From: Alphaproteobacteria bacterium | GTDB taxonomy: Bacteria > Pseudomonadota > Alphaproteobacteria > Rhizobiales > CAJQND01 | Direction of reading: 5' to 3' | Length of the DNA: 64,000 nt | Assembly: GCA_024227565.1 (NCBI GenBank) | Contig: JAAEUE010000002.1 | Location: 1-64,000 of the forward strand | Shown: positions 27,625-37,311 of the stretch, piece after piece | Position numbering within the stretch: the stretch's first letter is position 1 | Layout: every line of letters begins with the position of its first letter | Notes under the pieces: model-generated | Database searches by the model: none | Seen by the model: only the letters and a program-made list of their open reading frames with translations | Told to the model about the DNA's origin: nothing | Program-made: the position numbers and the translations under genes

Positions 27625-28182
27625 ATGTTCATCCAAACCGAAGCCACACCGAACCCGGCCACCCTGAAATTCATCCCAGGCAAGCCGGTGCTCTCAAACG
27701 ACACCCGCGACTACCGCGGCGCAGCTGAAGCAGAGGAATCCCCTTTGGCCAGCCGCCTGTTCCAGGTGAACGGTGTTACCGGGGTGTTCTTCGGTACGGA
27801 TTTCGTGACCATCACCAAGGATGAAACCGACTGGCAGCATCTGAAGCCCGCCATTCTGGGCGTCATAATGGAGCATTACCTGTCCGGCGCTCCGGTTGTG
27901 GGAAACGGCGCGGCCACCGCGGCGGACGCGGCGGAAGATTTTGACGAAACCGATGTGGAGATCGTCGACACCATCAAGGACCTGCTCGACACCAGGGTGC
28001 GCCCGGCCGTGGCGCAGGATGGAGGCGACATCACCTTCCATGGCTACCGCGACGGCATTGTGCACTTGCGCATGCAAGGCGCCTGCGCAGGGTGTCCGTC
28101 ATCGACCGCAACGTTGAAGCACGGCATTGAAAACCTGCTGCGCCACTTCATTCCTGAGGTGGAAGAAGTACGGCCGGTCTGA
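27625..28182 (+). CDS. nfuA: NfuA-type Fe-S cluster carrier protein
   Basis: The 185-residue protein has an N-terminal Nfu domain (MFIQTEATPNPATLKFIPG) and a C-terminal NifU-like domain (about residues 105-180). The latter holds the cluster-binding CxxC in GACAGCPSSTATLKHG. Such proteins accept 4Fe-4S clusters and deliver them to apo-enzymes. The ATG at 27625 is preferred to one 30 bases upstream because the family begins at MFIQTE. Possible clients in the window are MiaB and the 4Fe-4S amine dehydrogenase. The upstream DNA carries iron-response-like motifs. Confidence 0.93.
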   Translation: MFIQTEATPNPATLKFIPGKPVLSNDTRDYRGAAEAEESPLASRLFQVNGVTGVFFGTDFVTITKDETDWQHLKPAILGVIMEHYLSGAPVVGNGAATAADAAEDFDETDVEIVDTIKDLLDTRVRPAVAQDGGDITFHGYRDGIVHLRMQGACAGCPSSTATLKHGIENLLRHFIPEVEEVRPV

Positions 28183-28238
28183 TCGGACCTGCAGCTTCCC
28201 CCTATTTGGCCCCGGCCGTGTTGGCCGTTCCTTGACCC

Positions 28239-28928
28239 ATGATCACCCTGGCTTTCGACACTTGCCTGGACGCATGCTCGGTCGCGCTGTTTGACGGCAG
28301 CCGCAGCGAGGTTCTGGCGGCCCGGCACGAGCTAATGTCGCGCGGGCAGGCCGAAGCGCTGTTTCCGCTCATTGATGAAACCGTCAAAGAGGCCGGTCTG
28401 GCGCCGGCTGACATCGGGCAGATTGCGGTGACCACTGGACCGGGCACCTTTACCGGCGTGCGCATCGGTGTCGCCGCCGCCAGAGGGCTGGCCGTTGCAT
28501 CAAATCTGCCGGTGATCGGCCTCACCAGCCTGCACGCCATTGCCCTGTGCGCCATTGCGGCCGATGCCCCGGTGGTTCCAGTGGCCTCGGTGATTGATGC
28601 CCGGCGCGGCGAACTTTATCTGGCAACCTATGCACCCAACGGTGACGTGCTGAGTGCCCCCCAGGCTGTTGCGGTTGCTGGGGCCCATAGCGCCTTGCCT
28701 GAGGGCCAAATCGTCGTGGCAGGAAGCGGCGTCAAGTTGCTCGCCGGTGATGACGAGGCGAGAACACTTTCCAGCACACCCGAGTTGCCGGTCGCAAGCG
28801 TATGGGTTGCCGCCGCAGCGCACATGAGTGCCGGGGCCTCGCCGCCTCTGCCACTCTATTTGAGGGCGCCCGATGCGAAGCCTCCAGCCCCGGGCTCACA
28901 AGTTCAACGCGCCGTTGAGCCAGGATAG
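28239..28928 (+). CDS. tsaB: tRNA threonylcarbamoyladenosine biosynthesis protein TsaB
   Basis: The 229-residue protein belongs to the ASKHA fold and partners TsaD and TsaE in making t6A37 of ANN-decoding tRNAs. Visible family features are ITLAFDTCLDACSVALFDG at the start, LFPLIDETVKEAGL, and TTGPGTFTGVRIGVAAARGLA. The C-terminal part is shorter and more divergent, as usual for TsaB compared with TsaD. The stop at 28928 is 3 bases from the rimI GTG, so the two are co-translated. Confidence 0.93.
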   Translation: MITLAFDTCLDACSVALFDGSRSEVLAARHELMSRGQAEALFPLIDETVKEAGLAPADIGQIAVTTGPGTFTGVRIGVAAARGLAVASNLPVIGLTSLHAIALCAIAADAPVVPVASVIDARRGELYLATYAPNGDVLSAPQAVAVAGAHSALPEGQIVVAGSGVKLLAGDDEARTLSSTPELPVASVWVAAAAHMSAGASPPLPLYLRAPDAKPPAPGSQVQRAVEPG

Positions 28929-28931
28929 CCC

Positions 28932-29402
28932 GTGAACGCGGCGGCTCGGCAAATTGCAATTGCGCCGTTGCAGGATGCGGCCGCGCTCGCGGCCCTGCAT
29001 GCCCTTTGCTTTGAGCGTCCCTGGAGCGCAGAAAGTTTCGAAACACTCCTCACTCTTCCCGGCGTCCGCGCCCTGGGCGGGGTGTTGGACGACAGACCGG
29101 CAGGGTTCATCCTCTTGCGGCAAGCAGCCGATGAGGCTGAGATTCTTACGATCTGCGTGCTCAAGGACGCGCGTCGCCAGGGTGTTGCCCGTACATTGTT
29201 TCAAACTGCTATCTCCGATTTGCCAGACATTCAAACTGTGTTCATCGAGGTTGACGTCAACAACACCGAGGCACTCCGGTTTTACGAGGATCTCGGGTTT
29301 CAAATCACAGGCCAGCGCAAGGGCTATTACCAGCACGATGACGGCACGAAATCCGACGCCCTCGCCATGGGTTACGCCGTGAACTCGTCCACACAGCGCT
29401 AA
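28932..29402 (+). CDS. rimI: RimI-type ribosomal protein alanine N-acetyltransferase
   Basis: The 156-residue GNAT acetyltransferase carries FERPWSAESFETLL near the N-terminus and the acetyl-CoA motif ICVLKDARRQGVARTLF. The substrate side has EVDVNNTEALRFYEDLGF. RimI acetylates the N-terminus of ribosomal protein S18 in E. coli. The start is a GTG at 28932. Adjacency to tsaB is widespread in bacteria and supports the name. Confidence 0.9.
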   Translation: MNAAARQIAIAPLQDAAALAALHALCFERPWSAESFETLLTLPGVRALGGVLDDRPAGFILLRQAADEAEILTICVLKDARRQGVARTLFQTAISDLPDIQTVFIEVDVNNTEALRFYEDLGFQITGQRKGYYQHDDGTKSDALAMGYAVNSSTQR

Positions 29403-29479
29403 CGCCTGAGTTGCAAGCCGGTTCTGAGAGACCTATACCAACGTCCAAATCAACCATCGCGCGCGTACAGAATAGATTT

Positions 29480-29899
29480 ATGACCACGCTAGAGAAAATC
29501 TGCATTCAAAAAGGCATGCGCATGACCGAGCAGCGCAAGGTCATTGCCAGCGTTCTGTCTGACGCAGAAGACCATCCGGATGTGGAAGAGGTCTATCGCC
29601 GCGCCTCTGCCATCGACAACAGAATTTCCATCGCAACGGTGTACCGCACGGTGCGTTTGTTTGAAGATGCGGGTATTCTGGAGCGCCATGACTTTGGCGA
29701 TGGCCGGGCGCGCTATGAGCCGGCGCAAGACGAGCACCATGATCACCTGATCGATTTGCAGTCAGGCAAGGTGATCGAGTTCAAGAACGAAGAGATCGAG
29801 AAGCTCCAGGAAATTGTGGCCCGGGAACTTGGCTACAAGCTCGTTGACCACCGCCTTGAGCTCTACGGCATCGCGCTCGACGGCAAAGACAAAGACTGA
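29480..29899 (+). CDS. fur: Fur-family transcriptional regulator (Fur/Mur type)
   Basis: The product of about 139 residues has an N-terminal winged helix (MRMTEQRKVIASVLSDAEDHPDVEEVYRRA...ISIATVYRTVRLFEDAGI) and a C-terminal metal and dimer domain with DEHHDHLIDLQSGKVIEF. It lacks the CxxC structural zinc site of E. coli Fur, as is common in alphaproteobacteria. In Rhizobiales the homologue at this place often acts as a manganese-responsive Mur. I chose ATG 29480 (MTTLEKICIQKG); a start at 29411 is open but not conserved. It precedes plsC by 8 bases. Confidence 0.9.
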   Translation: MTTLEKICIQKGMRMTEQRKVIASVLSDAEDHPDVEEVYRRASAIDNRISIATVYRTVRLFEDAGILERHDFGDGRARYEPAQDEHHDHLIDLQSGKVIEFKNEEIEKLQEIVARELGYKLVDHRLELYGIALDGKDKD

Positions 29900-29907
29900 C
29901 GGACATC

Positions 29908-30684
29908 ATGAGCGTCTTGCGGGCGATTTGGATATCCGCAGCGTTTGCTCTTTTGCTGATTGCCACGGCCCCGCTCCAAATCCTGATAGTGCTGGCTGCT
30001 CCAAGCTTGCAACATCATTTGCCCGGGTTCGTGTTCCGAACCGCAGCGCGTCTCATGCGTGCGAACATTGTGGTGCAGGGCGACCCGCCCAGAGCCGGTC
30101 CGCTCCTGATCGTGGCCAACCACATATCCTGGATCGATATCATTGCCATTGGGGCGGTAGTGCCCTGCCAGTTCATCGCCAAGCGCGATGTGAAATCCTG
30201 GCCTGTGTTCGGCCCGCTGGCCCGGCTGATCAGGACCTGCTTTGTGGACCGCGAACGGCGCCACGCGGTGAGCCCGGTGCGCGAGGAGATGGCCGGCCGC
30301 TTCGCTGCCGGTGACATTCTGGTTCTGTTTCCTGAGGGCACCAGCACCGATGGCCGAGACGTCCTGGGGTTCAAGAGTGCGCTGTTTCCCGGAACAGAGC
30401 CAGGCACCCCGCAGGTGCAGCCGCTTACGATGGGCTATCACGACGCATTCGGCCGCGATGGGGCCCACTATGGCTGGTATGCAGATATGGAACTGTTGCC
30501 GCACATGTGGCACGTTTTCAAGGGTGGGGGTTTTGATGTGAGCCTTGTATTTCATCGTGCCCTTGACGATGTGGAAGGCCAAGACCGCAAAGAACAGGCT
30601 GCCCGTTCGGAGACGATCGTGCGCGAAGGGCTTGCTTTGGCGCTGAAAGGGTCTAAAGAAACCAGCAAATTTGGATCGAGCTGA
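29908..30684 (+). CDS. plsC: 1-acyl-sn-glycerol-3-phosphate acyltransferase
   Basis: The 258-residue membrane enzyme makes phosphatidic acid from lysophosphatidic acid. An N-terminal membrane helix (about residues 8-32) is followed by the catalytic HX4D motif in VANHISWIDI (about 70-78). Later motifs are FVDRERR and the phosphate-binding LFPEGTSTDG. The family also includes OlsA of ornithine-lipid synthesis, which matters because an OlsB-like gene lies at 15329. Position in the fur-miaB core cluster is typical for Rhizobiales. Function as PlsC is likely, but OlsA activity cannot be excluded. Confidence 0.88.
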   Translation: MSVLRAIWISAAFALLLIATAPLQILIVLAAPSLQHHLPGFVFRTAARLMRANIVVQGDPPRAGPLLIVANHISWIDIIAIGAVVPCQFIAKRDVKSWPVFGPLARLIRTCFVDRERRHAVSPVREEMAGRFAAGDILVLFPEGTSTDGRDVLGFKSALFPGTEPGTPQVQPLTMGYHDAFGRDGAHYGWYADMELLPHMWHVFKGGGFDVSLVFHRALDDVEGQDRKEQAARSETIVREGLALALKGSKETSKFGSS

Positions 30685-30693
30685 TAAACACTA

Positions 30694-32046
30694 ATGCCTG
30701 ACACCAAACGCAAACTGTTCATCAAGTCCTATGGCTGCCAGATGAACGTTTATGATTCCGCCCGCATGAGCGACATGCTGGCGCCGTCCGGCTATGTGGA
30801 GACCGATCAGCCTGATGATGCCGACCTGATCATCCTCAACACCTGCCACATTCGCGAAAAGGCGGCCGAAAAGGTCTATTCAGAACTTGGGCGCATCCGC
30901 AAAATCAAAGCCGCGCGGGCGGGCGACGGTCACGATGTGAAGATCGCCGTTGCCGGCTGTGTTGCCCAGGCAGAGGGTGAAGAGATAATCCGCCGGGCGC
31001 CCATGGTTGACATGGTGTTCGGGCCCCAGACCTATCACAAGCTGCCGGACATGCTGGCCCGGGCCGAAGAAACCGGCCGCAGCGTGGTGGAAACCGAGTT
31101 TCCGGTTGAAGACAAGTTCGACCATCTGGTTCAGCCCTCGTCGGTAAAAACCCGCTCGCGCGGTGTCGCCGCCTTCCTTACGGTGCAGGAGGGCTGTGAC
31201 AAGTTCTGCTCGTTCTGCGTGGTGCCCTACACCCGAGGCGCTGAATTCTCGCGCCCGGTGGAACGGGTGGCCGCCGAGGCCCGCCGCCTGGCAGACGCCG
31301 GGGTCAAGGAAATCACCCTGCTGGGCCAGAACGTCAACGCCTACCACGGTGAAGGCCCGGACGGCGCGAGCTGGGGCTTGGCGCAGTTGCTCTATCACCT
31401 GGAAGAGATTGATGGCTTGGAGCGCTTGCGGTTCACGACCAGTCATCCAAAGGACATGGACGAGGCCTTGATCAGGGCGCATCGCGACTGCGCTAAATTG
31501 ATGCCTTATCTGCACCTGCCCGTGCAGTCAGGTTCTGACAGCATCCTCAAGGCCATGAACCGGAAACATAGCGCTGGGTTCTATCTCGACATTATCGAGC
31601 GCATCCGGCAGGCACGGCCCGACATTGCATTGTCTTCTGATTTTATCGTGGGCTTTCCAGGTGAAACCGATGCTGACTTTGAGGACACGCTGAAAATCGT
31701 GCGAGATGTGAACTATGCCCAGGCATACTCATTCAAATATTCCCCCCGTCCCGGGACGCCAGGCGCTGATCTGGAGGCCCAGGTGCCCGAGGAGGTGAAA
31801 TCTGAACGCCTGCAACGCCTGCAGGCCTTGCTGGGCGAGCAGCAGACTGCCTTTAATGCGTCATGCGCCGGCCAGAAGTTCGATTTGCTGTTGGAGAAAC
31901 CGGGCCGTTATCCCGGCCAGCTTGTGGGCCGCTCGCCCTATCTGCAGCCTGTGCATGTGACGAACACAAATGCTGCCATTGGCGATATTGTGCCGGTTCA
32001 CATTGATGCTATTGGCGCCAACAGCCTTTCGGCGCATATTGTGTAA
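30694..32046 (+). CDS. miaB: tRNA-2-methylthio-N6-dimethylallyladenosine synthase
   Basis: The 450-residue radical-SAM methylthiotransferase adds the 2-methylthio group at A37 of tRNAs. The N-terminal domain has its three cluster cysteines in [23 protein letters not shown] and [11 protein letters not shown]. The radical-SAM CxxxCxxC is in [17 protein letters not shown] (about residues 163-180). A C-terminal TRAM domain completes it. Start ATG 30694 is 9 bases after plsC. Two 4Fe-4S clusters are expected. Confidence 0.96.
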   Translation: MPDTKRKLFIKSYGCQMNVYDSARMSDMLAPSGYVETDQPDDADLIILNTCHIREKAAEKVYSELGRIRKIKAARAGDGHDVKIAVAGCVAQAEGEEIIRRAPMVDMVFGPQTYHKLPDMLARAEETGRSVVETEFPVEDKFDHLVQPSSVKTRSRGVAAFLTVQEGCDKFCSFCVVPYTRGAEFSRPVERVAAEARRLADAGVKEITLLGQNVNAYHGEGPDGASWGLAQLLYHLEEIDGLERLRFTTSHPKDMDEALIRAHRDCAKLMPYLHLPVQSGSDSILKAMNRKHSAGFYLDIIERIRQARPDIALSSDFIVGFPGETDADFEDTLKIVRDVNYAQAYSFKYSPRPGTPGADLEAQVPEEVKSERLQRLQALLGEQQTAFNASCAGQKFDLLLEKPGRYPGQLVGRSPYLQPVHVTNTNAAIGDIVPVHIDAIGANSLSAHIV

Positions 32047-32085
32047 TGAAACCGCCTTCAAACCTGACTATCTGGAGCTGATTGC

Positions 32086-33150
32086 TTGAACACCACGCAA
32101 AGCCAAACTTCCGGCACGGACACTGAGCCGGACACCGCTCAAAGTGAGATTGACGAAAATGGTGACGGCTTGATCCTGACATTCGACGACAACCGTCTCC
32201 TCCCCCATCTTTTTGGCGAACATGACCAGCACCTGGCCCTGATTGAAGACCGGCTTGGGGTTTCGGTGATGCCACGCGGCAATCATGTTGCCATTCTCGG
32301 ACAATCGGATGCACAGGAGAACGCGCGCCAGATTCTGTCAAATCTGTACGAGCGCCTGAGCGAGGGCTTCGAAGTTCAGCCGGCGGATGTGGATGGCGCA
32401 ATCCGGCTGCATGTGGTGCCGGAGGTCAAAACCAGCGCCGCCGCGCCTGTTCGGGACGAATTCAAAGCGCCCAAGGATGTGCAGATCAAAACCAGGCGCA
32501 AGGTGATCCATCCAAGATCACGCCAGCAAGGCGCCTATATCTCGTCCCTGCAGAAGCGCGAGCTGGTGTTCGGCATCGGCCCTGCGGGCACCGGCAAAAC
32601 CTACCTGGCCGTGGCCTGCGCAGCGGCTGCGCTGATGGCCGGCGAGGTTGACCGGATCATCCTGTCGCGGCCGGCAGTGGAGGCCGGGGAGCGGCTTGGC
32701 TTCCTGCCGGGCGACATGAAGGAGAAGGTCGATCCTTATCTGCGCCCGCTCTATGACGCCTTGTATGACACCATGCCGGCCAACCAGGTGACGCGCGGGA
32801 TGGAAGATGAAACCATCGAAATTGCACCGCTTGCGTTCATGCGTGGCCGCACATTGGCAAGGGCATTCGTCATTCTTGATGAGGCGCAGAACTGCACACC
32901 GCAGCAGATGAAGATGTTCCTGACCCGGCTGGGCGAAGGCTCGCGCATGGTGGTGACGGGCGACCCCACCCAGGTGGACCTGCCGCGCGGCACCACATCA
33001 GGCCTGGCCGAAGCTGTTGGTTTGTTGGGCGATATCGATGCGATCGATGTTATCAGGTTCACGGCAGAAGACATTGTGCGCCATCCTCTGGTGACCAAAA
33101 TCGTCAATGCCTATGAGGCAGCAACCGCCAAGCGCGATTCTGCCGACTGA
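32086..33150 (+). CDS. phoH: PhoH-family ATPase
   Basis: The 354-residue protein has an N-terminal KH-like region (LALIEDRLGVSVMPRGNHVAI) and a P-loop ATPase domain with GPAGTGKTYLAVACAAAAL (about residues 165-185). FVILDEAQNCTP and VVTGDPTQVDLP follow. PhoH proteins are linked to RNA handling; the gene next door, ybeY, is an rRNA-maturation factor, and the pair is conserved. The start is a TTG at 32086 with GGAG upstream at good spacing. Confidence 0.93.
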   Translation: MNTTQSQTSGTDTEPDTAQSEIDENGDGLILTFDDNRLLPHLFGEHDQHLALIEDRLGVSVMPRGNHVAILGQSDAQENARQILSNLYERLSEGFEVQPADVDGAIRLHVVPEVKTSAAAPVRDEFKAPKDVQIKTRRKVIHPRSRQQGAYISSLQKRELVFGIGPAGTGKTYLAVACAAAALMAGEVDRIILSRPAVEAGERLGFLPGDMKEKVDPYLRPLYDALYDTMPANQVTRGMEDETIEIAPLAFMRGRTLARAFVILDEAQNCTPQQMKMFLTRLGEGSRMVVTGDPTQVDLPRGTTSGLAEAVGLLGDIDAIDVIRFTAEDIVRHPLVTKIVNAYEAATAKRDSAD

Positions 33151-33160
33151 TCAACGCACG

Positions 33161-33631
33161 ATGCAGGTTGAAATCGATATTGCAGACGAAAACTGGCGCG
33201 CCATTGACGGCGTTGAGCAGATCATCTCGGCCGCGTCGTCTGCTGCGGCCAGCGCGCTGGGCGGGGATGTCTCCAAGCGGCTGATGGGCGTAAGATTAGC
33301 AGGGAACGCGGAAGTTCAAGCGCTCAACAAGCAATATCGCGGCAAGGACAAATCCACCAACATTCTGTCGTTCGGTGCTGATCTGGATACTGCACACTGG
33401 CCGCCGGGCGAACCGCTCCCTCTGGGCGATGTGATATTGGCCCATGGCGTGGTGCACGCAGAGGCCGAAGAGTTTGGAAAGAAAATTGAAAGCCATTTGA
33501 TGCATCTTATTGTACATGGTGTCCTGCATCTGGCAGGATATGACCACGAGGATGCTGAAACCGCTGATGAAATGGAAGCTTTGGAAGTTCAAATCCTAGC
33601 AGGCCTTGGCATTGAGAACCCCTATGATTAA
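33161..33631 (+). CDS. ybeY: Endoribonuclease YbeY (rRNA maturation factor)
   Basis: The 156-residue zinc metalloprotein takes part in 16S rRNA 3'-end maturation and 70S quality control. The zinc motif is HLIVHGVLHLAGYDHED (about residues 108-124), with three His ligands. Upstream of it NKQYRGKDKSTNILSFG is the other conserved block. I prefer ATG 33161 over one at 33107, which would overlap phoH; only the shorter form begins like the family (MQVEIDIADENW). Confidence 0.93.
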   Translation: MQVEIDIADENWRAIDGVEQIISAASSAAASALGGDVSKRLMGVRLAGNAEVQALNKQYRGKDKSTNILSFGADLDTAHWPPGEPLPLGDVILAHGVVHAEAEEFGKKIESHLMHLIVHGVLHLAGYDHEDAETADEMEALEVQILAGLGIENPYD

Positions 33632-33664
33632 ATCAGACGCAAGACGCTTCTGGTTGAAACAGAG

Positions 33665-34744
33665 ATGACCGACCCTTCACAATCTGAGAGTACCAGCGCC
33701 GCCCCTGCCGCATCGGGCCCGGGCAAAGGCGCGCTTCATACTAAACCCAACAGAACGCCAAGCTCGTTCTGGTCGTTCTTGCGCAACAAGTTCAGCGGCG
33801 AGACCGAGACGACTCTGCGCGCCAGCCTGGAAGACGTGATCGGCCAGCACGAAGCTGGGACCCAGGACGACATGTCGGCTGAAGAGCGCCTGATGCTGCT
33901 CAACATCCTGGAGTTCGGCCAGCAGCGGGTTGAAGACGTGATGGTGCCGCGCGCCGACATCATCGCGGTTGAAGATCAGACCAGCCTGGCAGATCTCTTC
34001 ACGGTGTTCATTGAAGCCAACCATTCGCGTATCCCGGTGTACCGGGACACCCTGGATGAGCCCCTTGGCATGGTGCACATCAAGGACCTGGTGAACTGGA
34101 TTGCCAAAGCCGGTGACAAGGTAAAACCCCCCAAAAAGCCGGCTGGAAGAAGCAATGGGCGCAGCACGGAGAACGGCGCAAAACCGTTCACCCTGTCCGG
34201 TATCAAACTGGACAAGACCGTGGCAAGTGCCGGCATCATGCGGGAGGTGATCTTTGTTCCGCCGTCCATGCTGGCGGTGGATCTTTTGGTCAAAATGCAG
34301 TCCACCCACATTCACCTGGCCATCGTGGTGGACGAATATGGCGGGACGGACGGCCTGGTTTCAATCGAAGACCTGGTTGAAGAAATCGTCGGTGAAATCG
34401 TCGATGAGCACGATGCCCCGGATGGACCGTTGATCCGGCCGCAGCCGGACGGCACGTTGGTGGCTGACGCGCGGGCGGAAATCGAAGAGCTGGAACAACT
34501 CCTGAAAGTTGACCTCATGCCCGATGAGGATGAGGACGATGCCGACACGCTGGGGGGATTGATGTTCACGATGGTCGGGCGTGTGCCCACCCGGGGCGAG
34601 CTGATCCGCCATGATTCCGGTCTGGCGTTCGAGGTTCTGGAAAGTGATCCGAGGCGGTTGAAGACCCTGAAGATCCACCCTCGCGGCAGCAGCACTGCAT
34701 CCAAACAGACTGAAAGCCCCTCTGCGACAGGCAACAAAGCCTAA
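33665..34744 (+). CDS. CBS-domain hemolysin/CorC-type protein
   Basis: The 359-residue soluble protein has a TlyC/CorC layout. An N-terminal region contains [20 protein letters not shown], two CBS domains cover about residues 95-260 ([21 protein letters not shown] and [30 protein letters not shown]), and a CorC_HlyC C-terminal domain follows at about 275-340. The first CBS pair is interrupted by a basic, low-complexity linker ([19 protein letters not shown]). It is thought to assist Mg/Co efflux. The place between ybeY and lnt is conserved in proteobacteria. Confidence 0.9.
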   Translation: MTDPSQSESTSAAPAASGPGKGALHTKPNRTPSSFWSFLRNKFSGETETTLRASLEDVIGQHEAGTQDDMSAEERLMLLNILEFGQQRVEDVMVPRADIIAVEDQTSLADLFTVFIEANHSRIPVYRDTLDEPLGMVHIKDLVNWIAKAGDKVKPPKKPAGRSNGRSTENGAKPFTLSGIKLDKTVASAGIMREVIFVPPSMLAVDLLVKMQSTHIHLAIVVDEYGGTDGLVSIEDLVEEIVGEIVDEHDAPDGPLIRPQPDGTLVADARAEIEELEQLLKVDLMPDEDEDDADTLGGLMFTMVGRVPTRGELIRHDSGLAFEVLESDPRRLKTLKIHPRGSSTASKQTESPSATGNKA

Positions 34745-34847
34745 AGCCTCTTTTTGAGTTTTATCCTGCAGAAGTGGAAGCGATTGCACGCTGCAATTGC
34801 TATAAGGGCTTGGTGATTCGGTATTGTGGGATGTGCCGCGGGATTCA

Positions 34848-36494
34848 ATGAACAGCTTTGCCCTCAAATTTATCGTGCTGTGGGGTTGGCGCAGGCTTTT
34901 TGTGTCTGCACTCGCCGGCATTGTTGCCGCGCTCGCCGCCCCGCCCATCTATTTGATCGTTGCATTGTTGTTCAGCCTGCCGGTTCTGGTGTGGATCTTG
35001 GACGGTGTCAACGCTCAATCAAGCTCATTGTGGAACCGTGCACCAGCAGCATTCATGACCGGTTGGGCCTTCGGTTTCGGTTATTTTGCGCCCAACCTCT
35101 ATTGGGTCAGCGAAGCCTTCCTGGTGGATGCGGATCTGTTTTCCTGGATGATCCCCTTCGTTGTGGTGCTGTTTCCTCTTGGGCTTGGAATTTTCCATGG
35201 CTTTGCCACCTTGTGTGCCTCGGTGTTTTGGACCTCCGGCATTGGGCGAATCGCGGTTCTTGCCTCTGCTTTCACCGCGTTGGAATGGGTGAGGGGGCAC
35301 ATTTTTACCGGATTTCCCTGGGCCACGATCGGCTACTCAGCCGGTGCGTTTGAAGGGCTTGAACAGCTGGCGGCCTATGGTGGGGTCTACGGCCTCACTT
35401 TTCTCGTGGTGCGCGCCGGCGCCTGCCCGGCGGTTCTTGCCGCCGATGACGAGGAAGCCGCGCGCGGCATGTCTGGCCGGATTTTCGCCATGACAGCAAT
35501 CTTGCTGGCAACCGCGGTGATCTGGATCGCAGGCGCGGCCCGTCTCAGCGGATCACAGCCTGCATTTGAGGAAGAGGTGAGGGTGCGCATCATTCAGCCC
35601 AACATCGCCCAAAATCGCAAATGGGATCCCAAATACCGGACGGAAATTTTCAACGCGCTGCTTGAGCTCTCCGACATGGCCACCAATCCGGAGGTGACCG
35701 GCGTGAAGGACGTGACGCATGTGCTGTGGCCTGAAAGCGCCATTCCGTTCCTGTTGGAGGCAAATCCCAAAGCCAAAGAACAAATCGCCGAGCTCCTGCC
35801 TCCGAACGTCACTCTGATCACTGGTGCCTTGCGCCGGGGCGTGGCCGGCCAGGTTGGAGCGGCAAACGACACGCGCGCCCGCAACTCAGTGCTGGTGATC
35901 GACCATGAGGGCAACACGGTTGCCTCCTACGACAAATCGCATCTGGTGCCATTTGGTGAATACCTCCCGTTTGCTTCCTTCCTGGAACCCTTAGGGCTGC
36001 GCAAACTGGTGACGTTGCCTGGCGGCTTCGTTCCGGGCGGCGGGCCAAGGTCTATTCCATTGAACAACGCGCCATCGGTCAGCTTGTTGGTCTGCTACGA
36101 GATTATCTTCCCCAGAGCGGTGATCGACCGGGGTCAGCGGCCAGGGTGGATCCTCAATGTGACGAACGATGCCTGGTTTGGAGACTCCATCGGCCCACGG
36201 CAGCATTTTGCCCAATCAAGAATGCGCGCGATCGAAGAAGGATTGCCGGTTGTGCGGGTTGCAAACACCGGCATCTCTGCGGTTATCGACCCGCATGGAA
36301 GAGTGCTGAAAAGCCTTGGCATAGGACGCCGAGGGGTCCTGGACAGCCCGCTTCCAAAGACCATACCTCCAACCTTTTATGCCACCTTTGGAGATTTGAT
36401 TGTGTTGATGGTGATCTTGTTTGGCCTAGGCCTTTCCTTGTTCCTCAGCATCGTGAATCGGAGCGCTCTTGCCAGAAATCAATCAATCAGCTAA
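34848..36494 (+). CDS. lnt: Apolipoprotein N-acyltransferase
   Basis: The product of about 548 residues completes lipoprotein maturation by N-acylating the diacylglyceryl-cysteine. Six to seven membrane helices (about 15-215) precede a periplasmic nitrilase-like domain. The catalytic triad is visible as Glu in LWPESAIPF, Lys in YDKSHLVPFGEYLPF and Cys in LLVCYEIIFP. A last membrane helix lies at about 515-540. I chose ATG 34848 (MNSFALKFIVLWGWRR); a start at 34824 adds 8 residues. The gene follows the CorC-type gene as in most proteobacteria. Confidence 0.94.
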   Translation: MNSFALKFIVLWGWRRLFVSALAGIVAALAAPPIYLIVALLFSLPVLVWILDGVNAQSSSLWNRAPAAFMTGWAFGFGYFAPNLYWVSEAFLVDADLFSWMIPFVVVLFPLGLGIFHGFATLCASVFWTSGIGRIAVLASAFTALEWVRGHIFTGFPWATIGYSAGAFEGLEQLAAYGGVYGLTFLVVRAGACPAVLAADDEEAARGMSGRIFAMTAILLATAVIWIAGAARLSGSQPAFEEEVRVRIIQPNIAQNRKWDPKYRTEIFNALLELSDMATNPEVTGVKDVTHVLWPESAIPFLLEANPKAKEQIAELLPPNVTLITGALRRGVAGQVGAANDTRARNSVLVIDHEGNTVASYDKSHLVPFGEYLPFASFLEPLGLRKLVTLPGGFVPGGGPRSIPLNNAPSVSLLVCYEIIFPRAVIDRGQRPGWILNVTNDAWFGDSIGPRQHFAQSRMRAIEEGLPVVRVANTGISAVIDPHGRVLKSLGIGRRGVLDSPLPKTIPPTFYATFGDLIVLMVILFGLGLSLFLSIVNRSALARNQSIS

Positions 36495-36696
36495 ACGCCG
36501 AACAGGCTGAATCGTGACCAGGGGGCTTGTTGCCCGCGGTGCGGGATTTCGATTGTACCGGACTGTGAGGTACGATACGTTCGGTTCGGTTAGAGGGTGT
36601 AACTGCGTTAATTCGATAAAAATCGCGGCTCTGAGGCGGGGCAACCTAGGGCTTAACAAGAAACAGACCGGGGGGAAACGGTCTAGGGCTCCTATT

Positions 36697-37101
36697 ATGG
36701 TTAAGAAAATTCCAAATCCGGTGGATGTGCACGTTGGGGGACGTGTTCGTATGAGACGGATACTTATCGGCCTGAGCCAGGAAAAGCTTGGCGACCAACT
36801 TGGCCTGACATTCCAGCAAGTTCAAAAGTATGAAAAAGGTTCCAACCGCATCAGCGCGAGCCGGCTTTGGCAGATGGCCAGAATTCTGGGCGTTCCGGTA
36901 GCCTTCTTCTTTGACGATATCCCTGACACGCCAAGCGAAAGCTCTCAGCCGGGGTTTGGTGAAAGTGCCGGGGAAACCGCATTGATGGACTTTTTGAGCT
37001 CCACAGAAGGCTTCCAGTTGAACCGCGCGTTCTCGCAGATTGAGCAGCCAAACGTGCGCCGGAAATTGGTTGAACTCGCCAAAGCGCTTGCAGATAACTG
37101 A
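36697..37101 (+). CDS. XRE-family helix-turn-helix regulator
   Basis: The 134-residue protein has a Cro/CI-type DNA-binding domain at about residues 15-70: GGRVRMRRILIGLSQEKLG, then LTFQQVQKYEKGSNRISASRL. A C-terminal helical part (LMDFLSSTEGFQLNRAFSQI...VRRKLVELAKAL) follows, a layout conserved in regulators beside metK in alphaproteobacteria. ATG 36697 is chosen because the 61 residues encoded upstream are not family-like. It lies between lnt and metK, so control of metK or the lnt side is possible but not shown. The 200 bases before it hold nothing else that I recognise. Confidence 0.85.
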   Translation: MVKKIPNPVDVHVGGRVRMRRILIGLSQEKLGDQLGLTFQQVQKYEKGSNRISASRLWQMARILGVPVAFFFDDIPDTPSESSQPGFGESAGETALMDFLSSTEGFQLNRAFSQIEQPNVRRKLVELAKALADN

Positions 37102-37202
37102 GGCAAGGGCACAATTCGAGCGGGTTTTTGCAACACCGTGCTTGACCACTGTCGTGTTCCTTGCCATTTAAGCTCCCGCAATTTTTGTGATCCCGATATC
37201 TT

Positions 37203-37273
37203 GGGCGCATCAATATTTAATTGCGCTCTGGGGTTGCAGCACAGTTAAATTACGTCCGCCCGCATTGGGCGGA
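37203..37273 (+). promoter_or_regulatory. Structured metK leader with two hairpins
   Basis: Between the XRE gene and metK lie two possible stems: GCGCA...TGCGC (about 37205-37226) and TCCGCCC-gcatt-GGGCGGA (37255-37273, 7 bases). The second ends 38 bases before the GTG start of metK, whose ribosome site GGAG is at about 37300. I do not recognise a known SAM riboswitch consensus. The region may be a terminator for the XRE gene, or a control leader. Confidence 0.35.
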
Positions 37274-37311
37274 TGTTGCTTTTGCTGAATAGCTATTGAA
37301 GGAGCTGCCCA

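Noticed and set aside
37102-37311. Known SAM-II or SAM/SAH riboswitch
   Set aside because: I could not match the conserved core sequences of these classes; reported only as a structured leader.
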